From NCBI GenBank assembly GCA_949152475.1, contig OX424566.1, forward strand, positions 12,857,177 to 12,921,176: a DNA stretch of 64,000 nucleotides, in the 5' to 3' direction. The first letter of the stretch is position 1; the number at the start of each line of letters is the position of its first letter. The position numbers and the translations under genes are program-made. Positions 24,235 through 35,411 of this stretch are shown here, in pieces. The stretch comes from Terebella lapidaria (taxonomy: Eukaryota > Annelida > Polychaeta > Terebellida > Terebellidae). The notes under the pieces were generated by a model that worked only from the letters and a program-made list of their open reading frames with translations, was not told the origin of the DNA and searched no databases.

Positions 24235-27200
24235 TTAGTTATTTTCGAACAGGTCCAGAACTTCAGCGCTAGATAGAACTCGCTTGTAGATACGCAACTA
24301 CAATAGTAACAGAAATGGGGAACTTGAGAGTACATTATTCTCGGTAAGAACTTGTTTGTTTGTTCGGTAAGAGTTTGAGAAGATGTACAGTTATAAAATG
24401 CTTGAAAAAAATCTTTAGATAACATCCTTCCATATTCAATTTATCACTCTGAGAGAAAAGTTGGAGTGGAAATAAGGATTTTCTGACCTCATCCATGAAG
24501 CCTGTGAAATAGCCAGCAGCCAGATTGGGACCTTCATGGCCAATGTTCATCGGACACTGGCGGTTCTCAATAAAACCTGTGAGAAAGTTTACAGAAGACA
24601 TAGAATATTTGAATACAGTATCTCACCACTTCGCTAATTAGGACCCAATAAATATGTAAGTATGGCCTTGCTCTGCTTGTCAAGGCCACTTGATTTTCCA
24701 ATATGCATTCAATAAATCAAACTGAAGTAGCAGTGGCAAGCTGACCTTGGGCGGCCATCCCGGAGCCCTGGGCCACACCGTTGAGGTACATGACCAGGGT
24801 GCTGCCGTCGTAGACCATAGCCACGTGCTCCCACTCAGCTGCTCGCACCTGAACAAGGGTGAATACAGATGTATGGAAACTGTTTATTCTAATAATTAAC
24901 TTTTTAAGGGATCAGTAAATGTTTGTGATTATGATTGATGTGAACATTGTCCAAGTTTGCAATACAAAAATGTACATGTATATGAGGTTTTTTTTCATTT
25001 TTTAAAATGGATTTTGATGTTTTCTATCTTGTGACATCACTTGTAAAACGTATATATGACAGATATTGAACAGAATTCTAGAAATTGCACGGGCTAGCAT
25101 CAGAAACCCACAAGAGAATCGTACGAGACAGTTTCATGGGTTTCCGCTAGCGTGTATATATATTTACCGCGATCTGAGCCGTGGAGAGTATGGCGGCGCC
25201 GTCAGCCGTGTCCAGTTTGCCGCTGGCCACGTCACCCTCGCCCGTGTACACGTCAAAGCTGGGCCCCTGGATACAGTCTCCGTTGTTAACGAGTCCGCCT
25301 AGACCGCTCGTGTCACCCTCACGACGGAACCACAGAGCTACAGACCAGGTGGTGACGGCCTGGCCCGCGAACCTACAGTTCAGAAGGGGGGAATAATGGA
25401 TTCTGATTATGATCTACATGTACATCTGTCACATGATCAAATATACATGTATACTATGGTCTCCTGTCACGGAGGGTGTATCCTGAAAATCAACAAATTC
25501 TGAACAGCCACATCTTGTCAACAAATCTAATCTGTACCCTTACTGTCCAACCGGCCGTAGCCTATCACTGACCAGTTGTTGAGGAAGCCGACCGCCAGCC
25601 TGCTGCCGCCATCGAAGAACGCGCACTTTCCCCTGGTGACGTCATCGACCAGCTGGGGAGACCCGTACACGTCAGAGAGCGCACGGTTACATGTCTTGTC
25701 ATTGAAGTCGTCATCGAAGGGGAAGTATAGGAGCATGTCTGACTCACAGGGCTCGGCCGGGACTGCATTGGGTGAATGAAAAATGAATACATTGGGTACT
25801 AGTTGAATTGAGCAGTGTATCCAGGTGGCGATGTAACATTGTAGTGAGGAGGACGTTGAAGTGAGATGGATGTTGTAATTAGGTGGGTGTTGTAGCGAGG
25901 TGGATGTTGTAGTGAGATGGACGTTGTAGCGAGCTTAAATGTACGTATATAAAGGCAAAATTCAGCTGGGGAACTGGAGTTACTGGACGAATAAACCGGC
26001 ATTGCCCAACTCAATTCGAATGCTTTTCCCTGTCTCTACAGCCGTTCATAGGCTATATACACTCATCAATTTAATATATATAACGGAAAGACGCTGCATG
26101 TTGTAACTTACCAATTCGGTCGCAGGCGCAGATCGCCTCGTTCCAGACCAAGCTCCCAGGACAGATTCCGATCTGGAGCCAGCCTTGGTAGAGGAACGCC
26201 TGGGGGTTGACGGGGTCCGCCTTGTACGGGCACACTGTAGGAGACCGGTTAGGGGCGAAATTGTAATATCGTGACGGAGTTACTCCCGTTTGTGTGACGC
26301 GGCTCACACACGAATTGAGAGGCATGGCTTGGCGTTTTACACCAATTATTGTGGCATAATCTTTGGAGTAACCCATTTGCGAGCTTATGTTGTAGGGCTA
26401 GTTCAGCTGGGGTTTGCATGGTACACTCACCCATTGTGGGCGGGGCGTTGGTGGTTTTCGGTTCGAGGGTCGGGGCGTGGATGGCACAGCCTGTCGTGGC
26501 AGGGGCCCAGTCACAGGTCTGGTACTGCATGCTCCAGTACAGGCCATTGGCGCAGCACATGTGCGTGTGGGTGTAGCCACTGGCTCTCTGCAAAACAACA
26601 ACGTGAACTCATCTATCACAATTTCTAAGTCTCTAAATTATATCCTTGGCTAAATTATATTATTATTCTCGACCAATGATCTGTATAGATTCAACTATAC
26701 ATGTACCATTAGACTTTTTCAAAACTCACGTTTCAACCATTTTTATTTGGAATAAATTAATTCAACATATCATTTTGGATACACTAGCACCATTGCATGG
26801 CGGGAATGAATACCTTCTCGCAGATGTAGTAGCACTGGCAGTTGTCTCCATCCAAGATGTAGCCGACATCGTCGTGGTACTCGCACTGAGTGCAGTCCGG
26901 GACGAACGGCGCTACAAGATAACATATACAGTAGAACTCCAGCTAGCGGACACCCGCGAATAACAACCCCTGTCTATACCGACCACTATAACGTACCTGG
27001 CGTGGTGGTTGTCGTGGTAGGGGGACTAGTGGTTGTAGTTGTGGTAGTCGTTGAGGTAGTTGTCGTGGAAGCCACGCAGGGCTGCACGTTGCACGTTTCC
27101 GTCTCGGTTCGCGTGAACTGGCTCACAATGTTCCCGTCGCTATCGATACGGTAACAAGTCTGGGAGTGGGCTCGGGATCCCCCACCGCAGGGCACGCTAC

Positions 27201-30200
27201 AGTCCGTCCACTCCTCCCAGTCATCACACTCCACCGTGTCCACTGTATAGGGTATTATTAATGAAGTAGGTATCAATAACACAGATGCAATATTCCATCC
27301 TAGGAAGGCCTACTGTTCGGTAGAACCTACGTCCACTGTTATAAATCAGCTTCCTTTTCCAATTCGATTCCATTAACCTACATGTAGGCATACAGTATGT
27401 ACACACGCAGGTCTAAATAGCGTTCCCCAAGCAAAGATTGGAATAATCATAATTTTTTTTTTTTCAAAGTTACTTACCGATCTCGCACGTCTCGTCAATG
27501 ATGTTGTTAGTGATAGTAGACAAGGCCTCGTAATCTTGGATGTGGAACACGAACTTATCGTCCGGGTCGTCACCAATACCATTCAGCTCGTCCATGTCGA
27601 TATTACCCACGCCTGCATGAGGGGAACGGGATGGGAATTGATGTACATGACACGATCAGTTTATACGCATAATGATAGGTTGAATTAGATTTGATATTAT
27701 AACATATAACTTTTTGACGAATGTCTACTCTTAAGGATGCAAAAAAGTTTCGAGATCTAAGCGGAAATTATATTAAATAATTTCATACATTCGGCGCAAA
27801 CATTAAAATAGTCTAAAGGGATTCAGCGTCGTCAAATTACCGTACTCAGTAACTCCTTACTCAGTGTCCCCTGGAACAACAAAAACTCACCGATGGCAAA
27901 CACTGTCATGCCCTCGTCACGACAGAGGTCGGCTTCCGGGATGGTGTTCTCCGCGAGGATGTTGGACTCGCCGTCCGTAATCACCACGACGATCTTCTGC
28001 ACGCCGGCGCGGCCGTGGGTCAGCAGCATCTCCCGGACTGCTCTGATCGCGTCAGGGGTGTTAGTGGCCCCAGCCATGTACGGCAGCTCCCAGATGCGGT
28101 CGTGAAGCGAAGACGTGTCCACGTACTGGCCTTGATGTGGAAGGAGTGGGGGGTGTTCATTGAGAGGTATAGGAGTTGGAAAAATCGCATTCGTTCTGCC
28201 CTGACATTTTTTTTTATGATTACATATGATGTATTTTTTTAGGATGTATATGCATTGCCATCGGGATGTGACACCCAAGATTGACTCAATCATTTGATTA
28301 CTTATAATCTTATGATCACAAACTGATTACGAAGATTATAACCTGGTTGGTAAATATCGCAAAACGGCCAACTGTACGTACGTCGATTAGTCGGAAACAT
28401 GTAAAGAAATTGCTGACGTGCGTAGGCCTATAGTGTTTCATAATTGGTCAACTCCCTATGCTCGAAATTCACTTGAAATCTCAACAGCCAATCAAATAAA
28501 CCATCTCAAATCAGACGCGCGCTGATTGGTGCATCTTCCTCTCGCCAATCCACCAATCAGCGCACGTGGTGACTCTGCAAACACACCAAGGACGATGTCC
28601 GCGTGCACCTCGGTGGCGTAGCTCACCACGCCCACCCACGTCTCATCCGGCGTCACCTGGAAACCGCTTGTGACGTCAATCAGGAACTGCTTTGTGCGGT
28701 ACCAGTTGAGCTCGTCCAGACTGCCAGAGGAGTCGATGACGAAGGCAAGGTCGGCGCGACCGCATCCAGCAACTGTCAACGGAATTTGGAGGGACGTTTT
28801 GTAATATGGAGAGTTTCGACTGATGTGAAGATGAAAACAAATGAATGTCATTCGGGGTCCAAATCGAGATTCGCAGTAACCGAGCTCATAACATTAGGCC
28901 TACTACTAGTAGTTGGTGCGTAAAATAATAATGTCCTTATGGTCTATGGTCACGATACTTCGTGTATCTACTTGAGAGGCTATTTTGCACGACGGTTGAT
29001 TGGTTGCTATGGTTACCTGGGATACAGCTGTGTGTGTGAGGAGTGATTACTTGGGTTACCTGGAGGGGGGGGGGGGGGGTACAGCTATGGGTGTGTGAGG
29101 GAGTGGTTGTTATGGTTTGCCAGGATTACAACTGTGACTGTGAGAGATGTTTGCTATGGTCACCGGGGAACAGCTGTGGGTATGTGAGGGGACTGGTTGC
29201 TATGGTTACCTGGGGTACAACTATGGGTGTGGCAGGCGATGGTCTCACTCCCCGGCCCCAGCAGACTGCTGGGCCCTCGCTCCCTGGTACGACTCCCGGT
29301 ATCACACGTCTCCGTACACTCAGTCCAGTCCTGCCATTGGTTCTCGTCTGAAGAACGTGATCAGTTCTTCATCATAATTTTAGTAAAGAACACTTACATA
29401 CAATGTAAGTTAATATATCAATTTCGTCATGCACATTAAATAATATATAGTTCAGAATCAAATCGCGTTACTTGAAACATCCCTACTACTAATATTGACT
29501 GTTCATAGTGGCCTCGATCCAGACTACAGCAGATTGCCCTCAATTTGGCGCATTTTTTTATTCCAAACATAATCCGACTGAATTATGTTCGGGAAAAAAG
29601 TTGAACGTCGTTAAAAAAGTTACTATATATATATGGAGATAACGACCAAGCCTTATCGAACACCCACCGATACAGCTGAACCTGTTACAGCTGGCCATCT
29701 GGGAAGAACACTTGTCGCTGTAGCTGTTAGGGTCAGTCTCGTCAAGGAGACAGCCCAGGTGTCTGGCCTGCATGCCCGTGGGTCCACAGGGGTCGCTACA
29801 CGGCTCCCAGGCGCTCCATTCCGTGTCTGACAGGGCAGGAGTGGACGGGTTCATTTTTCAATACCGGTAGACTAAATTACTAGTATTAATTACAGCTTTG
29901 TTCTAATAATATGAATTTTTCAACATTTGTTAACAATAAAAATTTATTTTTAAAAAGTTACAATAATCATTATTAATCGGCTACTAATGTTTAGTGGGCA
30001 TTTTCAATACCAGCTTGGATAAACAAGAAGTCATACTAGTCGATTCACAGGAACAACTGTGATTTGTTCTCCAATTTACTCTGCATGGTAGATACATGTA
30101 CAAGTGGTTGATAAAGGCACTTAGTAACAATGAGAAGGGATTGCTCGTTACTTACCCCAGAGCTTGTCGCGCTTGGCTCTATGGTGTGCGGGACTCGCCC

Positions 30201-30252
30201 AGGTCAGCGCCACAGAGGCCACAAGGGCGAGGGTGAGTTGGAATGTCAGCAT
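24235..30252 (-). CDS. Pif-like secreted matrix protein: TSP1-TSP1-vWA-TSP1-ChtBD-LamG, complete
   Basis: Fifteen coding exons, all in phase, 742 residues: 30156-30252, 29668-29826, 29210-29347, 28587-28772, 27891-28130, 27478-27612, 26997-27242, 26814-26911, 26431-26587, 26112-26234, 25573-25762, 25168-25372, 24746-24848, 24488-24576, 24235-24297. Signal peptide MLTFQLTLALVASVALTWAS, then a furin-type RAKR. TSP1 domains lie at about 33-85 (EWSAWEPCSDPCG), 86-131 (WQDWTECTETC) and 319-370. The vWA domain (132-318) keeps its metal site: DSSGS, the Thr in GATNT, and ITDG. A Thr-rich linker (375-400) follows. Two Cys-rich peritrophin/chitin-binding-like units lie at 401-526, and a LamG fold fills 527-742, ending RIYKRVLSSAEVLDLFENN. 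vWA, chitin-binding and LamG in this order is the layout of Pif, a nacre matrix protein binding chitin and calcium carbonate; the TSP1 domains are extra. A biomineral or cuticle matrix role is inference. Confidence 0.92.
25842..25932. repeat. 17 bp minisatellite, about five units, intronic
   Basis: Units such as gtgagatggatgttgta and gcgaggtggatgttgta recur head to tail with few changes. Lies in the intron between the chitin-binding and LamG exons of the Pif-like gene. Confidence 0.85.
26912..26996 (-). mobile_element. 85 bp intron made largely of a pogo/Tigger-like transposon end
   Basis: Read on the plus strand, ta followed by cagtagaactccagctag and cggacaccc is the typical terminus of pogo/Tigger-type elements (TA target, CAGTRGAACCTC-like end). 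It starts at 26929 and similarity runs to the splice donor at 26996. Only about 17 bases of the 85 bp intron, including the acceptor, lie outside it. No second terminus is present. Confidence 0.55.
28996..29235. repeat. ~44 bp minisatellite built from the exon 3 end and its splice donor
   Basis: The block ggttgctatggttacctgggg-tacaactatgggtgtg recurs with starts of ggtt/ggtc at 29011, 29054, 29114, 29158 and 29204. The last copy is the real 3' end and donor of the second TSP1 exon of the Pif-like gene (exon end 29210). One spacing is longer because of a G15 run at 29065-29079. Three of the four extra copies keep a GT at the donor position. Confidence 0.85.
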
Positions 30253-30676
30253 CTAGAAAAAACATATATGGTGTAAAAGATATACATAGAACTGTATTGC
30301 AGTATATGCATACGTCGAGTACAGTAACTGTGCAAATTCAGTGCAAATAATATCTGAGAATGCCAATGCAGATATTCAAGCAGTCGTATCTGTCAGATAA
30401 CCAAATTAGCAGGATTAATGTGAAACCAGTATGCAATGATTAGAATGACAAATGTTTTTACGTAAATGCTTTGATTTGAATATTATGGAATAAGCTTATA
30501 CATATTAAACTATATAATAAGTTAGAACGGGGAACATGTTATCGCTAGATTGTGAAATATTATAAAATGAGAAAAAAATATAAGCTAACTAAAATACATA
30601 CTTATATTGAAAATATTTAGGCCTATATTGACTTGAATCTGAAATAAACGACATAAAGTTGATTTTGTCAGTTTAC

Positions 30677-30757
30677 CTTGGATTAGCAGAATATTCCTCC
30701 AAACTCCAAGCCCAGTAAAACATGAAATGCCCCAGTAGATTAAAACCTGGGGCCTTG
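30677..30757 (-). other. Non-coding 5' exon of the Pif-like gene (inferred)
   Basis: A good donor (CCAAG|gtaaac) ends at 30677. The upstream limit is set about 28 bp below the TATA box, so the start near 30757 is an estimate. The next acceptor (ttttttctag) at 30253 is followed directly by the ATG, so the whole 5' leader is exon 1. Confidence 0.6.
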
Positions 30758-30784
30758 AAGAATAATCCCAAGTAGACCCAGCCT

Positions 30785-30831
30785 CTTTTATAAGCCCGCC
30801 AAGCATCGTACATTTCCAGCGCTCTGATTGG
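30785..30831 (-). promoter_or_regulatory. TATA and CCAAT boxes of the Pif-like gene
   Basis: On the minus strand, CCAAT (30827-30831, context CAGCCAATCAGAGC) is followed 35 bp later by TATAAAAG (30785-30792, in GGCTTATAAAAGAGG). Both are at the usual distances from each other and from the proposed first exon. A TATA promoter fits a strongly expressed, tissue-specific secreted protein. Confidence 0.75.
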
Positions 30832-30859
30832 CTGGTACACGCCCGCGTCACCTTGGCAA

Positions 30860-32654
30860 ATTTGGGTGGGCGAGTTTAACCTACTTTTTGTCAGACGTTG
30901 CGAATATAAGATTACAAACTATATTTTGTCAAGGTTGTGTGCTGCACGCAAAGGGTTTAAAAACCTCTTTCATGTTAGATTTTCTGATTTATGTTTGTCT
31001 TTCATATTTGTCATTTGCAAGGGAGTTTGATCTTGAAGTGTTCTCCAAGACGTGATGTTTTATCTAATTTCAAGTATTTCGTTGCCCTCTTGGGGTATTT
31101 CTTCGAAAATGGAATATATTGAGTGCCGTGTTTACAGCTCTAATTCTGACGAATTTTGCTTTCCCGTTACTGATTCGAATTATGTTTGGAATGAATGTGC
31201 ATCAATGTGCAGGACAATCTGTACCTGCCCGTGAAGAAAGAATAAAAAAGTCAGGAATGTACATTGTATTAAGTGATATTTGGGCGTCTACCTGATTCAT
31301 TAATATTCAAAACGTGTTTTCAAAGTTAAATATAAAACAATGCACACACGACAAATCGTGACGCTGGTCAAACAAAATGTGATCGACTTTGTGTTTAGCC
31401 AGGTACCATGTGATGTATACACATGTGTCTGATTGTAGATAAAACGTTGTTGGTAGACTATAGATTACATACTTTACTGGTTATGTTAGTATAGTTTGAC
31501 CAGCGTGATATTGAAATAATTTTTTAAAATTATTTCCTAAATATGCATTTAAAATAATGCATCTCGTGTTGTAAAGACAATATATTATTTGCAGTAAAAA
31601 AAGGAAATTATAATTGTGTGCACACATATTAGTTTGTACGAATGTTTGCACAAGTTTAGGTATATTACAGAGTAATTATCTGCATTTTCTTGATTTTCAA
31701 TTTTTGCAATCCTTAAAGATCGAATTATCAACCATGATATCTTCTGTTCCAAATTAATTTCTTTTGCTCAGATCCTGTGATCCCTTAGATGCAATAATGG
31801 GCTACAGTGGAGTACAATACCAAAATTCTTTTTTTTCTACTCAATACTATAACAACTATACCAAAATTCTTTTTTTTACTTAATACTATAACAACTTTAC
31901 GTCACAATGCCCCGGATAAAACGAAAAGTGGAGTCCAAACACGTCTTTTCTCCTTATGTTCACATCGAATATATTGTTTTGAAAAAAAAAATTGATCCGA
32001 TCTGTCAACAAATTCGAAGTCAACACAGACAACGCCGGTTGTTCATGGCCACACCCTTCTCAAGAACCGGTAACGTTTAAAGCTACTTTTACTGGAGGGG
32101 TAAGGGCGGACTCGTAACGGGGGGGGGGGGGGGGGGGGGGTATTACCAGGTAGTTCCAGACTTAGAATCGAATTGTGTGCTTGAAAATAAACATCACGTT
32201 TACAATTTTCGATGAAAATATTGATATTTGGCCGTAATATATTCTACTTTTTCCTCTCAGAATACAAAGATGGATGTCTTAAGTGAACTATTGTTTTTTT
32301 CTTTCTGTTTGTTCTATTTTTGCGAGGAAGACCCGGGCATATTAATTTGTCACGCAACATCAATATACCAATTTGGTTGCTGTAGTGCTCTTTTCATACA
32401 GATCGATTATGATTGGGGATGCTAAATTCAAAAATAAATATTATATACAAGTAGTGGATATTTTTGTTCAAATATCACAAATAGAACTTCCACATAGCAA
32501 CACACACATAACTAGTTTCAAACGAATTTTGGGACCAAAATTCATGTATCTTATAATTTCTCTAGCACAAGACCTAATAATATGGCAGATGATGGCAATT
32601 TTTGCTGGTACCATTGACACAAATACTCAACACAATTTTCGCCATAGGTTTGCG
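30860..32654. other. Intergenic, with a G22 run
   Basis: No exon supported. A run of 22 G lies at 32119-32140. Around 31830-31880 the words ccaaaattctttttttt and aatactataacaact are duplicated 53 bp apart. Otherwise AT-rich sequence without recognisable content. Confidence 0.5.
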
Positions 32655-33971
32655 GATATACTGTCCCATATATCCAGATAGGATTACAGATATACTGTCC
32701 CATATATCCAGATAGGATTACAGATATACTGTCCCATATATCCAGATAGGATTACAGATATACTGTCCCATATATCCAGATAGGATTACAGATATACTGT
32801 CCCATATATCCAGATAGGATTACAGATATACTGTCCCATATATCCAGATAGGATTACAGATATACTGTCCCATATATCCAGATAGGATTACAGATATACT
32901 GTCCCATATATCCAGATAGGATTACAGATATACTGTCCCATATATCCAGATAGGATTACAGATATACTGTCCCATATATCCAGATAGGATTACAGATATA
33001 CTGTCCCATATATCCAGATAGGATTACAGATATACTGTCGAATATATCCAGATAGGATTACAGATATACTGTCCCATATATCCAGATAGGATTACAGATA
33101 TACTGTCCCATATATCCAGATAGGATTACAGATATACTGTCCCATATATCCAGATAGGATTACAGATATACTGTCCCATATATCCAGATAGGATTACAGA
33201 TATACTGTCCCATATATCCAGATAGGATTACAGATATACTGTCCCATATATCCAGATAGGATTACAGATATACTGTCCCATATATCCAGATAGGATTACA
33301 GATATACTGTCCCATATATCCAGATAGGATTACAGATATACTGTCCCATATATCCAGATAGGATTACAGATATACTGTCCCATATATCCAGATAGGATTA
33401 CAGATATACTGTCCCATATATCCAGATAGGATTACAGATATTCTGTCCCATATATCCAGATAGGATTACAGATATACTGTCCCATATATCCAGATAGGAT
33501 TACAGATATACTGTCCCATATATCCAGATAGGATTACAGATATACTGTCCCATATATCCAGATAGGATTACAGATATACTGTCCCATATATCCAGATAGG
33601 ATTACAGATATACTGTCCCATATATCCAGATAGGATTACAGATATACTGTCCCATATATCCAGATAGGATTACAGATATACTGTCCCATATATCCAGATA
33701 GGATTACAGATATACTGTCCCATATATCCAGATAGGATTACAGATATACTGTCCCATATATCCAGATAGGATTACAGATATACTGTCCCATATATCCAGA
33801 TAGGATTACAGATATACTGTCCCATATATCCAGATAGGATTACAGATGTACTGTCCCATATATCCAGATAGGATTACAGATATACTGTCCCATATATCCA
33901 GATAGGATTACAGATATACTGTCCCATATATCCAGATAGGATTACAGATATACTGTCCCATATATCCAGAT
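32655..33971. repeat. 34 bp satellite, about 39 near-identical copies
   Basis: The unit gatatactgtcccatatat + ccagataggattaca is repeated head to tail for 1,317 bp. I found only three variant units (near 33036, 33438 and 33845), so the array is young or is kept homogeneous. The unit length is not a multiple of three and stop codons arise in the array, so it does not code. Each unit has an AGATA and a GGATTA word. Confidence 0.98.
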
Positions 33972-35411
33972 GCACCGCAAGGCCGAATGACATTAATTCT
34001 AAAAAAAAAGACTATGTGCAGAATTCCTAACATATTATTTAAGAAATTCCCCTTGAAACTAAAGATACATTTCATACAAACTATGTGATCGTAATCTTCA
34101 TGGCACATATTATAACATCAAACAATAAAACATAATGATAGCAAAGAATATTTGCTTGATCATGGGGTACGATAAATGTGTCATTTCTTTTCTTACAGAA
34201 CCATCATGATTCATGATTCATCATGATTTATTGCAAATAAAATGGAACTGAATTTGACCAGATGTATATACGTAAAGGTAACACATAAATTAAATTACAC
34301 ACATCCAGCCATGGTGAAAAGCTGTAGCCATCAAGGATTATGAACCGAATTACTGTTTTTCTAGTGAACAATAGTACATGTAAATTTATTAAATTTATAT
34401 TTTTCAAATGCCATTCCCGACTCATTTCACAGTAAACAAATTACACCCATATCATGACCTGCGATCATGCTTCACATCAAATAACTACTGATGTTAGGAA
34501 AGCTCATATGCCGCTGATCATATCCATCTGTCAGAAATATATAGCCAAACAAACAATAGGTACATACAGTGAATGTTATGAGATACGGATCATTTCTTGG
34601 TTCATTATCCATGAGAAGATTCTGCGTCCACCAAATTTTGGGTACAAGGATTGCAATGTCTTGGCGAATTTGTTGCCTTTAAGTGGCGAATTTGGTTTAC
34701 ATGACATAATTCAATGAAACAAGTCAATCATAAGTTCCTACGAGCAGCCAATCCTTAATTGTTAATTGAACAAATGCAGACTTGCGATATGGTGTATAAG
34801 TGTAAGTGAACAGTACACTGTATTTTAATGCATTTCCATAATGGGTTTTATATGATTGATACATGAATATAGGTCGTTAATAATTCCATATGTTTAGCCG
34901 CGCCTCCTGTTGCAACCATCCACATTTAGTTGTCGAGCATTAATTTCAATTTGTGTAGAAATTGAAATATGTACCATAAAATTTACCATAATTTATTTGT
35001 CTATAAATATATATCAGTTTATCCCCAAATCATTGAATAAACCACAAATTATGTTATTCATGTACATTTTGTCGACATTTTATTGAAATAAGTCGAAAAT
35101 AAATAAATTTGCATCTAGCACCCCCTTGTTTTATCGATTGAATTACCGCATGTACTCACCAGTAAGTCGTTTATTGATTGAATTACCGGACGCACTCACT
35201 AGTAAGTCGTTAATTGATTTAATTACCGTACATACTCACTAGTTAGTCGTTTATTCAAACGCGACCGTCTGAAAAATTCCCCAACAAATCACTATCTAAG
35301 ACACGAGCAAATAACATTTATTATGAAAAATCATATTAAGTGATGAATTTGTGAGTATACAGTACATAACGAGACAGATATGAAAGTAAACATAACACAT
35401 GATCATCACAA
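33972..35411. other. Intergenic, with a 3x40 bp tandem repeat
   Basis: At 35135-35254 a 40 bp unit (attgaattaccg, actcac-agtaagtcgtt) is repeated three times with exact 40 bp spacing. A minus-strand AATAAA at 35317-35322 is a likely poly(A) signal for the Death-domain gene, 90 bp past its stop. No exon seen. Confidence 0.55.

Noticed and set aside
30585-30851. 88-aa minus-strand frame upstream of the Pif-like gene
   Set aside because: It runs through the CCAAT and TATA boxes and the non-coding first exon; no coding evidence.
32655-33971. 34 bp repeats as a CRISPR array
   Set aside because: The units are directly adjacent with no unique spacers, and the window is plainly animal DNA; it is a satellite.
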